Positions 7,880 through 14,919 of a stretch of DNA of 64,000 nucleotides are shown one piece after another. The stretch comes from Muricoccus roseus. GTDB taxonomy: Bacteria; Pseudomonadota; Alphaproteobacteria; Acetobacterales; Acetobacteraceae. The notes beneath the pieces are model-generated. The model saw nothing but the letters and a program-made list of their open reading frames with translations. It was not told the DNA's origin and did no database searches. The position numbers and the translations under genes were made by a program. The stretch lies in NCBI RefSeq assembly GCF_900141905.1, contig NZ_FQZF01000018.1, forward strand, positions 1 to 64,000, written 5' to 3'. The first letter of the stretch is position 1, and each line of letters starts with the position of its first letter.

Positions 7880-8863
7880 CTAGCGCGGCGGGAAGGTGAG
7901 GGCCAGCCCCTCCTCAAGCCCGATGGGCGCGACGCCGAGCAGGGTGCGCATGGGGGCGGTGTCGAAGGCCTTGTCCTCCGTCAGGCGGCGCAGCTCGGCG
8001 GCGCGGATGCGGGGCAGGCCGGGGAGGAGGCGCAGCAGCGGCGCGGCGGCGAGCAGTGGGGCGAGGGGGATCGGCACCACCCCGGGGGGCGGGAAGCCGG
8101 CCGCGCGGCAGACGGCGCGGAGGAAGTCGGCGTAGCGGACCGGTTCCGGCCCGGCGATGACGACGGCCTGCGGCGTCTCCCATTTCCGGCGCAGCGCGGC
8201 GAGGACCGCGCGGGTCACGTCGGACTGGTGGATGGGCTGCACCAGGGCGCGGCCGCCGCCGGGCAGGGGGGCGAGGGGCAGGCGGCGGAGCAGGGCGGCG
8301 AGGCGCTGCACATTGTCCTCCCCCTGGGCGCCATAGATCATGCTGGGGTGCAGGATGACGCCGGGGCGGGTGCTGGCGAGGAGCGCCGCCTCGCCCTGGC
8401 GGACGCCGTCGCCATGGTCGTCGGCCCAGCGGGAGAAGCGGCGGGTGCTGCCCATGAGGACCAGCGGCACGCCCGGAGGGGCGGCGGCCAGGATGGCCGG
8501 GGCATGGCGGGCATGGGCGCAGGAGACGATCCGGCCCGCGCCGGCCAGGGCGGCGCGCAGGGCGGGGGCATCGGTCAGGTCCGCGAGGCGCGGTTCGCCG
8601 GCCAGGCCGGTGGCGGCCCAGCGGGCGGCGGAGCGCACCACGGGGCGGAAGGAGAGGCCCTCGGCGGCAAGGGCGCGGCACAGGCTGCTGCCGGAGCGGC
8701 CGGAGGCGCCGATCACGGCGACGGGCTCCAGCCGGGCGTCGGCGGTGCGGCGGATGGATTCCAGGGCGGCGCGCGCGCGGCCGGCGGCGGCGAGGTAGCC
8801 CGTGCCTTCGCCATTGCCGGCCCGGATGTTCCCGGCCCGGATGTCGCCTGCGGCGGAGGTCAT
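7880..8863 (-). CDS. NAD(P)-binding Rossmann protein, NDUFA9/atypical SDR-like
   Basis: After an ~45-residue leader the classic dinucleotide-binding start VAVIGASGRSGSSLCRAL appears, followed by an acidic/Asp switch (LADLTD) and the atypical-SDR segment HPSMIYGAQGEDNVQRL. This resembles NDUFA9-like and NmrA-like proteins, which bind NADP(H) and act as reductases or chaperone-like factors for quinone metabolism. The start overlaps the stop of the upstream extensin-like gene by 4 bases (ATGA), so the two are translationally coupled. The specific reaction is unknown. Confidence 0.72.
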   Translation of the reverse strand: MTSAAGDIRAGNIRAGNGEGTGYLAAAGRARAALESIRRTADARLEPVAVIGASGRSGSSLCRALAAEGLSFRPVVRSAARWAATGLAGEPRLADLTDAPALRAALAGAGRIVSCAHARHAPAILAAAPPGVPLVLMGSTRRFSRWADDHGDGVRQGEAALLASTRPGVILHPSMIYGAQGEDNVQRLAALLRRLPLAPLPGGGRALVQPIHQSDVTRAVLAALRRKWETPQAVVIAGPEPVRYADFLRAVCRAAGFPPPGVVPIPLAPLLAAAPLLRLLPGLPRIRAAELRRLTEDKAFDTAPMRTLLGVAPIGLEEGLALTFPPR

Positions 8864-9555
8864 CGGCAGGTGCTCCAGCCTCCTCGGTCCAGATGGAAAT
8901 GGTCACGATGGGCGGCGTTGTAGTCCGGGCCCAGCACGGCGCCGAAGGCCCGGCAGGCGCCGTCGCGCACGGCTCGCAGAAAGGTGTTGGCGGGTGGCGG
9001 GGCGTCCCAGTCGCGCGGGAGGCCGATGCTGCGGCCGTCGGCCAGGGTGAAGCCGGCGATGTCCAGCGCGTCGGCGGTGGCGTGGCGGCTGCGGCGGCCG
9101 GCCTCGCGGTGATAGACGTTGCGGCAGTTGTAGCTGCCAAGGTGGCGCACCCCGGTGACGCGCTGGCCGAAGGCCTCCTCGGCCGCGGGCTGGAGGCTGT
9201 GGCGCTCGAAGACCGCCCAGGCGGCGGCGAGCGGGCAGTTCACGATGGGGACGCCGGGGGAGAAGCGCAGCTCGCTGGGCAGGCGCACGGGTTCGGCGAT
9301 GCCGCAGCCGTTCCGCATGGGCTGGGGCGGGAGGGGCTGGAGCGGGATGCCGGAGATGGCGAAGGAGGCGGTGCAGAGGCCGGGGTCGCGGCCCATGCGG
9401 GAAAGCTTGTAGCGCGTGAGGAGGCCGGGGGGCGCCCGGAGGTCGAGCGGCGCCGAGGGGTCCAGGGTGGGCGGCAGCACGAGGGCGCGCGGCAGGAGCA
9501 GGAAGAGGGCGGCCAGGGTGGCCAGCAGGGGGAGGAGGAGGAGCCAGCGGCGCAT
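8860..9555 (-). CDS. Extensin-like domain protein, membrane-anchored
   Basis: The domain shows the conserved Cys and His pattern of bacterial extensin-like proteins: CGIAEPVRLPSE, NCPLAAAWAVFERHSLQPAA, SYNCRNVYHR, SRHATADALDIAGF and the C-terminal HRDHFHLDRG. The SRHATADALDI and DHFHLD parts look like a zinc D-Ala-D-Ala carboxypeptidase fold, so action on the cell wall is plausible. I chose the ATG at 9555, which puts a signal anchor (MRRWLLLLPLLATLAALFLL) first; the frame continues 24 codons upstream to a GTG. It is coupled by 4 bases to the SDR-like gene. Confidence 0.75.
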   Translation of the reverse strand: MRRWLLLLPLLATLAALFLLLPRALVLPPTLDPSAPLDLRAPPGLLTRYKLSRMGRDPGLCTASFAISGIPLQPLPPQPMRNGCGIAEPVRLPSELRFSPGVPIVNCPLAAAWAVFERHSLQPAAEEAFGQRVTGVRHLGSYNCRNVYHREAGRRSRHATADALDIAGFTLADGRSIGLPRDWDAPPPANTFLRAVRDGACRAFGAVLGPDYNAAHRDHFHLDRGGWSTCR

Positions 9556-9606
9556 TCGTGCGTGAGATGGGGGCGGTTCGCGCCGTCCGGCAGGGGTCGG
9601 GAGCGT

Positions 9607-9626
9607 TGTGGTAAGATGATACCACA
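9607..9626. promoter_or_regulatory. Short inverted repeat upstream of rplM promoter
   Basis: TGTGGTA at 9607-9613 and TACCACA at 9620-9626 form a 7-bp perfect dyad just upstream of the rplM -35 box and just upstream of the extensin gene on the other strand. It could be an operator or a small hairpin. There is no direct evidence for a regulator. Confidence 0.35.
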
Positions 9627-9636
9627 CATGTTTTGC

Positions 9637-9665
9637 TTGACCTGGGGAGCCGCGGCGGCCATACC
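9637..9665 (+). promoter_or_regulatory. Candidate sigma-70 promoter for rplM-rpsI
   Basis: A TTGACC box at 9637-9642 and a CATACC box at 9660-9665 are separated by 17 bases and lie about 35 bases before the rplM start. The -35 box is strong and the -10 box weak, as is common in GC-rich alphaproteobacteria. Inferred from sequence only. Confidence 0.5.
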
Positions 9666-9697
9666 CCGCGCCACCTTACTGACTGAACACACGGATC

Positions 9698-10210
9698 ATG
9701 CTCGAAACCCAGACCCGCTCGATCAAGCCGGCCGAGGTCCAGAAGGACTGGATCCTGATCGACGCCGATGGCCTCGTCCTCGGTCGTCTCGCCGCGCTCG
9801 TCGCGAACCGCCTGCGCGGCAAGCACAAGCCCACCTTCACGCCGCATGTCGATTGCGGTGACCACGTGGTCATCATCAATGCCCGCCGCGTTCGCCTGAC
9901 CGGCAACAAGGCCGAGCAGAAGGTGTTCTACTGGCACACCGGCTATGCCGGCGGCATCAAGCAGCGCACCGCCCGCGAGGGCCTCGAGGGCCGCTTCCCC
10001 GAGCGCGTGCTCGAGAAGGCCGTGGAGCGCATGATCACGCGCAACAATCTCGGCCGCGCCCAGATGCGCAACCTGCATGTCTATGCCGGTGCCGAGCACC
10101 CGCATGCCGGACAGGCGCCGAAGACCCTGGATGTCGGCGCGCTGAACCGCAAGAACATCGCTGCCGCCGGCGGCGCCAGTGGCGCCGACGCCGCGAAGAA
10201 GGCCGCCTGA
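9698..10210 (+). CDS. rplM: 50S ribosomal protein L13
   Basis: An early-assembling large-subunit protein that binds 23S rRNA. The 170-residue product has the L13 hallmarks: [20 protein letters not shown] near the start, GDHVVIINA in the middle and [10 protein letters not shown] before an alphaproteobacterial Ala-rich tail. It lies two bases upstream of rpsI, the near-universal rplM-rpsI pair. Confidence 0.97.
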   Translation: MLETQTRSIKPAEVQKDWILIDADGLVLGRLAALVANRLRGKHKPTFTPHVDCGDHVVIINARRVRLTGNKAEQKVFYWHTGYAGGIKQRTAREGLEGRFPERVLEKAVERMITRNNLGRAQMRNLHVYAGAEHPHAGQAPKTLDVGALNRKNIAAAGGASGADAAKKAA

Positions 10211-10212
10211 AT

Positions 10213-10719
10213 ATGAGCGAGCAGACCACCGCCACGTCCGCCACCTCGCTGGCCGACCTGAAGACCCTCGTCGCCGGCACCCCCGCCTCGCCCGAGAATG
10301 CCGCCGTCACGCGTGAGCCGAAGAAGGACGCCTTCGGGCGCGCCTATGCGACCGGCCGCCGCAAGAACGCGATCGCCCGCGTGTGGATCAAGCCCGGCAA
10401 GGGCACGGTGACGATCAACGACAAGCCGGCGGCGAAGTACTTCGCCCGCCCGGTGCTGCGCATGCTGATCGCCCAGCCCTTCCTGGTTGCGGACCGCTAC
10501 CAGCAGTTCGACGTGGTCTGCACGGTCGTCGGCGGTGGCCTTTCCGGCCAGGCCGGCGCGGTGCGCCATGGCCTCTCCCGCGCGCTGACCAACTTCGAGC
10601 CGGGCCTGCGCCCGATCCTGAAGAAGGCTGGCTTCCTGACCCGCGACCCGCGCGTGGTCGAGCGGAAGAAGTACGGCAAGCCGAAGGCCCGACGTTCCTT
10701 CCAGTTCAGCAAGCGCTGA
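10213..10719 (+). CDS. rpsI: 30S ribosomal protein S9
   Basis: Small-subunit protein whose basic C-terminal tail reaches the P-site tRNA. The family signature [19 protein letters not shown] is present, and the C-terminus ends in the conserved [17 protein letters not shown]-type tail. The 168 residues include an ~40-residue N-terminal extension before [13 protein letters not shown], typical of alphaproteobacteria. Translation is probably coupled to rplM, which ends two bases upstream. Confidence 0.97.
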   Translation: MSEQTTATSATSLADLKTLVAGTPASPENAAVTREPKKDAFGRAYATGRRKNAIARVWIKPGKGTVTINDKPAAKYFARPVLRMLIAQPFLVADRYQQFDVVCTVVGGGLSGQAGAVRHGLSRALTNFEPGLRPILKKAGFLTRDPRVVERKKYGKPKARRSFQFSKR

Positions 10720-10770
10720 CGCTGGCGGGCCGGCGTCGCGCCGGTCCGTCTTCCACTGGACCGAGATCAG

Positions 10771-10798
10771 GAGGGGCGGCCCGCAAGGGCCGCCCCTC
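10771..10798 (+). terminator. Strong hairpin terminator after rpsI
   Basis: A perfect 12-bp stem, GAGGGGCGGCCC with GGGCCGCCCCTC, closes a GCAA tetraloop and is followed by TTGCGTTT. It lies about 50 bases past rpsI and before argC, so it separates the ribosomal pair from the arginine gene. Confidence 0.85.
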
Positions 10799-10849
10799 TT
10801 GCGTTTCCGCACCCCCCGATCCCTATTTCCACCCGCAGAGGAGAGCCAG

Positions 10850-11818
10850 ATGGCCCAGGGTACCAAGTCCGGCAGCATTCCGAGCGTCTTCATCGATGGC
10901 GAGTCCGGCACGACCGGGCTGCAGATCATCGAGCGCCTGCAGGGCCGCGCGGACATTGCCCTGCGTTCGCTGCCGCCCGAGCGCCGGAAGGACCCCGAGG
11001 CCAAGCGCGACATCTTCGCCGAGGTGGACGTGGTGGTGCTCTGCCTGCCCGACGATGCCGCGAAGGAGGCGACCGCGCTGGCCACGGGGCTCGGCGCGCG
11101 GGCGCCGAAGCTGCTCGACGCCTCCACCGCGCATCGGGTGAACCCGGACTGGGTCTATGGCGTGCCGGAGCTTGCCCCGGGCCAGGGCGCGCGGATCGCG
11201 GCCGCGCCGCGCGTGACCAATCCGGGCTGCTACCCCACCGGCGGCATCCTGCTGCTGCGGCCGCTGGTCGAGGCCGGGCTGCTGCCGAAGGACTATCCCG
11301 TCACCGTCAATGCAGTCTCCGGCTATTCCGGCGGCGGCAAGGCGATGATCGCGGCCTATGAGGGGGAGGGCGCGCCGCCTTTCGAGCTCTATGGGCTGGG
11401 GCTGGAGCACAAGCACCTGCCGGAGCTGCAGCATTATTCCGGCCTCACGCGCCGGCCGATCTTCGTGCCCAGCGTCGGCGACTTCCGCCAGGGCATGCTC
11501 GTCTCCATCCCGCTGCATCTGGACCTGCTGAGCGGCGCGCCTTCCCCGGCGGCGCTGCAGGAGGCGCTGGCGGCCTATTATGACGGGGCGGAGTTCGTGC
11601 GGGTGGCGCCGCCCGAGGCCAGCGGCAAGATGGAGCCGGAGGCGCTGAACAACACCAACCTGGTGGAGCTGCGCGTGTTCGGGAATGAGCGGCGCGGGCA
11701 GGCCGTGCTGGTCGCGCGGCTGGACAATCTGGGCAAGGGTGCCTCGGGCGCCGCGGTGCAGAACCTGGAGCTGATGCTCGGGCTGGGCGCCGCCAACCGG
11801 ATGGGGAAGGCCGCTTGA
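10850..11818 (+). CDS. argC: N-acetyl-gamma-glutamyl-phosphate reductase (short type)
   Basis: NADPH-dependent reduction of N-acetylglutamyl phosphate in arginine synthesis. The catalytic cysteine lies in [11 protein letters not shown] (Cys127), the nucleotide-binding start is [15 protein letters not shown], and the conserved HKHLPELQ segment follows. At 322 residues it matches the short ArgC class common in alphaproteobacteria. The ATG at 10850 is preceded by an AGGAGAG site, better than the longer open frame. The stop overlaps the start of the next gene. Confidence 0.95.
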   Translation: MAQGTKSGSIPSVFIDGESGTTGLQIIERLQGRADIALRSLPPERRKDPEAKRDIFAEVDVVVLCLPDDAAKEATALATGLGARAPKLLDASTAHRVNPDWVYGVPELAPGQGARIAAAPRVTNPGCYPTGGILLLRPLVEAGLLPKDYPVTVNAVSGYSGGGKAMIAAYEGEGAPPFELYGLGLEHKHLPELQHYSGLTRRPIFVPSVGDFRQGMLVSIPLHLDLLSGAPSPAALQEALAAYYDGAEFVRVAPPEASGKMEPEALNNTNLVELRVFGNERRGQAVLVARLDNLGKGASGAAVQNLELMLGLGAANRMGKAA

Positions 11819-12351
11819 GCGGTCCTCTCTACCCCTTTCGGGGGCAGTGGCCGCGCGTCCATGAGGGGGCCTTCGTGGCTCCCTCCGCCTCCGTGATCGG
11901 GGATGTCACGCTCGAGGAGGGTGCGAGCGTCTGGTATGGCTGCGTGCTGCGCGGGGACACGATGTTCATCCACGTCGGCGCCCGCAGCAACGTGCAGGAC
12001 GGCACGATCGTGCATGTGGCGCGCGGCACGCTGCCGGCGATCATCGGCGCCGATGTCACCGTCGGGCATGCCTGCATCATCCATGCCTGCACGCTGAAGG
12101 ACCGGGCCTTCGTCGGCATGGGCGCCACGGTGCTGGATGGCGCGGTGATCGAGGAGGGCGGGATGCTCGGGGCCGGCGGGTTGCTGCCGCCGGGCAAGGC
12201 GATCGGGGCGGGGGAGCTGTGGGTCGGCGCGCCCGCGCGCTTCGTGCGCGTCATGTCCGCCGAGGAGCGGGCTGGCTGGGACCGGACCACGGCCCATTAC
12301 GTGGAACTGGCGCGGGAGCATCGCGCGAGCCTAGGGGGCGGGGCGCCCTAG
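11815..12351 (+). CDS. Gamma-carbonic-anhydrase-like hexapeptide-repeat protein
   Basis: 178 residues with repeated hexapeptide turns forming a left-handed beta helix and the three metal-binding histidines of the gamma-CA/YrdA family, in TIVHVARG and [12 protein letters not shown]. YrdA-like members may hydrate CO2 or be structural; activity is not assured. The likely start is the TTG at 11815, sharing its last bases with the argC stop (TTGA), so it is coupled to argC. Confidence 0.85.
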   Translation: MSGPLYPFRGQWPRVHEGAFVAPSASVIGDVTLEEGASVWYGCVLRGDTMFIHVGARSNVQDGTIVHVARGTLPAIIGADVTVGHACIIHACTLKDRAFVGMGATVLDGAVIEEGGMLGAGGLLPPGKAIGAGELWVGAPARFVRVMSAEERAGWDRTTAHYVELAREHRASLGGGAP

Positions 12352-12408
12352 GCCGGGCGGGCGGCGGGCTGGTCCTGGAGTTGGCGGGTTCTCGACCATG
12401 CGCATCGC

Positions 12409-12960
12409 ATGGTTCTTCCCTCCATCGTCATGGCCGCCGGCGGCATCGCGGGGCTGACGATGCTGACCAAGACCGTGTTCCTGGCCGAGATCGGCAAGCC
12501 CTATGTCCTCAGCGCGCGCCCGTGGGGTGCGCGAGGGGCGGGTCCTCTATGGCCATGTCTTCCGCCATGCGATGCTCATCGTCATCGCGGGGCTGCCGGA
12601 GGTGGAGGCGATGGCGCGGCGGAAGGGGGCTTGGCTGCTGTGGCCGCCCATCCGCTCCGGCCCGCGCAGCATCGCCTATGACCATCCGCTGCCGGCCCCC
12701 GCCCCGCCGGGGCATGGGCATCTCCTCGGCACGGACGACCAAGGGCGGGACGTGCTGGCGCGGCTGATCCATGGGCTGAGGAACTCGCTCGCCTTCGGGC
12801 TGATTCTGACCCTGGTCTCCGGCACGGCGGGGGTGCTGGTGGGGGCGGCCATGGGTATCTCGGCGGCGCGGCGGACCTGCTGGGGCAGCGGCTGCTGGAG
12901 CTCTGGTCCGGCCTGCCGCTGCTCTATGTGCTCATTGCGCTGTCAGCGCGCGCGGCAGCT
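12409..12960 (+). pseudogene. Decayed ABC peptide-transporter permeases (YejB and YejE remnants)
   Basis: The first part (TMLTKTVFLAEIGKPYVLSAR) matches the C-terminal region of YejB-type permeases. After a frame change near 12505 it continues as GVREGRVLYGHVFRHAMLIV. The next part (SIAYDHPLPAPAPP...LGTDDQGRDVLARLIHGLRNSLAFGLILTL) matches the front of YejE. A further frame change near 12860 leads to DLLGQRLLELWSGLPLLYVLI, again YejE. Normal YejB and YejE exceed 300 residues each, so large parts are missing and the frame is broken at least twice. They once imported oligopeptides. Confidence 0.75.
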
Positions 12961-13069
12961 TCGTCACGGCGGGCTGGGAGAGCGAGAGGATTTCCGCCGC
13001 GCGGGTGACGGAGCCGCCATGCATCACGGCCCGGAATGCTTCGAGCTGGTGGAGGCGGCGCGGGGTCAT
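12932..13069 (-). pseudogene. LysR-family regulator, N-terminal HTH remnant
   Basis: Minus-strand reading from the ATG at 13067-13069 gives 45 residues starting MTPRRLHQLEAFRAVMHGGS and containing VTRAAEILSLSQPAVTK, a textbook LysR helix-turn-helix, then a stop where the effector domain should follow. It overlaps the end of the permease remnant and faces it. With about 255 residues missing it cannot act as a normal LysR protein. The stretch 13070-13390 shows no gene that I can support. Confidence 0.7.
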
Positions 13070-13393
13070 GCTTCGCTACTCCAGGGAATGGATACGGGAA
13101 ACTTACGAATCTGCGTGGCCAGGCGAAAGGGTGCCAGCGTTCCGGCAGGACGAGCCGTCCCTCCGCCGGATAGGCAGCGCCGGCTTCTCCGCCAAGGCGT
13201 CCGCACCCTGCAAGACGAAGCTCGTCGCCGCCACGCTCTCCATCGCGGACATGGGCACGAAGGACGCGATGAACGGGCCGCGCCGAGGAGCTGGCGGTCC
13301 GGGGCCGGCACGGCCGCTGCGGGTTCCTCAGGCCGGTGCATCGGGGGAGCGGATGGTGCTAGGCAGGGGCTCCTGTCGCCGGGAGGGCCACTG

Positions 13394-13939
13394 ATGCGGA
13401 GATGCGCGTTCCTGATCGTCCTGGCCCTCGCCGGCTGCGCGGCGCGGCCGGAGCCCGTGCCGCCGGTGCCGCCTCTGGCGGGCCATGGCAGCCGCGCCCC
13501 CGGCATCAACGCGATCGAGGGTGCGGCGGAGGCCTTCCGGCACCCCGAGCGCCTGCAGGGCCGGCCAGCGGATGCGGCGGTGGCGGTCAGCCGGCTGGAA
13601 TGGGCGGCGCTGGCCGTGCCGGCGGATGAGACCTTCGACACCTTCAGCACCGTGACCGGTCCGGCGCTGACCGCCGCGCGCTGGGAGGTGCGGCGCGCGC
13701 TCGGCATTGCGACCGACGCGCCGGGGAGCGTGGTGATGGCGGGCATGGAGGGGGCGGCGGCTGCCCTGGCGCGGGGCGATTCCGCCGGCGCGGCGGCGGC
13801 GCTGCCCCCGCCGGTCTTCGCGCCCGACACCCTCGCTCGGCTGGCGAACCTGCCGCGCCTGCCCCAGGCGAACCTCGCGACGCTGCGGGCGCAGCGGGAT
13901 ATCGAGTTCGGCCGGGCCGAGGATTGGGACTTCCCGTGA
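13394..13939 (+). CDS. Putative lipoprotein (181 aa)
   Basis: A short signal peptide, MRRCAFLIVLALAGC, ends in a lipobox (LAGC), predicting lipid attachment and a periplasmic or outer-membrane site. The mature part is Ala/Pro-rich and mostly helical, ending EFGRAEDWDFP. I know no family. It precedes a second small lipoprotein by 52 bases and the two may be an operon. Confidence 0.65.
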   Translation: MRRCAFLIVLALAGCAARPEPVPPVPPLAGHGSRAPGINAIEGAAEAFRHPERLQGRPADAAVAVSRLEWAALAVPADETFDTFSTVTGPALTAARWEVRRALGIATDAPGSVVMAGMEGAAAALARGDSAGAAAALPPPVFAPDTLARLANLPRLPQANLATLRAQRDIEFGRAEDWDFP

Positions 13940-13991
13940 CGCGGCGCCTCGGGCGAGGCATCCTGCGCGGCCCATGGCACCGATTCCCCCG

Positions 13992-14627
13992 ATGACCCGA
14001 CGCCGCGCCCTGGCTTCCCTCCTCGCCCTGGCGCCGCTTGCCGCCTGCGCGGAGCTGAGCCGGCCCAACCTCTCCTGGGCGCCCCCGCCAGGGCTGATGC
14101 CGCCGGGGACGGATCCGGGACGCACCGCCATCGCGCTGCTCGTGCAGGACCTGCAGGGCGCCAATACCGGCCTTTCCGGCCAGCCGGCCCGGGTGGCGCG
14201 TGCCGCCGCCCTGCTCGAATGGCTGGCGGTGGACCTGATGGCCAACCCGCGCTGGGCCCCCGTGCCGCGCGACGCGCGGGTGGGGATCGGGCTGGCGCGC
14301 GACGAGATGCGAGGGGCCCTGGGTGCCGACCCGCTGGCCGCCTCGCCCCGCCTGGCCGCCGCCCTGGCCTCGGCGCATCGCGCGCTCCTCGCCGGAAACC
14401 GCGCGGCCGCGGCTTCGGCCCTGCTGGAGGCCCTCTTCCCCCGCGGCGGGGAGGCGACGCTGGGGCGGCTTTCGGACCCGGGGCCGTTGCCGCAGGGCGA
14501 GATCGCCAGCGCCGCCCTGGCGGAGAGGGTGCGGCTTCTGGACGAGACGAATGGCTGGGCGGCGGATTTCGACACGCCCATCCCCGCCGAACGGGGCGGG
14601 CGCGGGTCGCTTCCTTTCGGGATTTGA
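13992..14627 (+). CDS. Putative lipoprotein (211 aa)
   Basis: The start at 13992 gives MTRRRALASLLALAPLAAC, a signal peptide with a lipobox (LAAC); the open frame begins six codons earlier. The mature protein is Ala-rich and helical with no recognised motif. The pairing with the lipoprotein just upstream, similar in length and composition, suggests related or joint function at the envelope. Nothing more specific can be said. Confidence 0.65.
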   Translation: MTRRRALASLLALAPLAACAELSRPNLSWAPPPGLMPPGTDPGRTAIALLVQDLQGANTGLSGQPARVARAAALLEWLAVDLMANPRWAPVPRDARVGIGLARDEMRGALGADPLAASPRLAAALASAHRALLAGNRAAAASALLEALFPRGGEATLGRLSDPGPLPQGEIASAALAERVRLLDETNGWAADFDTPIPAERGGRGSLPFGI

Positions 14628-14645
14628 TGCTGCCCAGAGGTTAGG

Positions 14646-14687
14646 CGAGGGCTCTGCCCTCGACCCGCCAAGGGCCTGAGGCCCTTG
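14646..14687. repeat. Paired hairpins in intergenic region, likely dispersed repeat
   Basis: CGAGGGC-TCT-GCCCTCG at 14646-14662 is followed by CAAGGGCC-TGA-GGCCCTTG at 14669-14687. Two back-to-back short hairpins of this type resemble extragenic palindromes that I recall from Acetobacteraceae genomes. That dispersed status cannot be checked from this window, where I saw only one copy. Confidence 0.5.
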
Positions 14688-14836
14688 CCCCGTCTGACTG
14701 CCGTGGATACCCCGGACCAGTGGGGTCTCTGCTTGGGGTGACTTTCCGGCCCTTGCAGTCGCCTCGGGTCATGGACCCGAGGCGCACCGTCAGCCCCGTA
14801 ATTTCAAACTTGAAGAAAAAGATGATGGTGAGGGGT

Positions 14837-14872
14837 CCGGGGAGAGGAAGAATTTCTTCTTCCTCTCCCCGG
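14837..14872. terminator. Perfect 16-bp hairpin between convergent genes
   Basis: CCGGGGAGAGGAAGAA at 14837-14852 pairs perfectly with 14857-14872 around a TTTC loop. It sits between the convergent lipoprotein gene and phaC and probably ends transcription from both sides. A U-run is weak on either strand, but the A/T-rich loop-side bases may help. The rest of the 14628-14919 gap holds no gene. Confidence 0.6.
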
Positions 14873-14919
14873 GACAGACCGCCGCATTCAAGTCAGCACC
14901 GCCACCGGTAGGACGCGGG

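Noticed and set aside
13080-13390. A possible further LysR effector-domain fragment on the minus strand
   Set aside because: Some residues resemble a regulator C-terminus, but frames are broken and the likeness is too weak to list.
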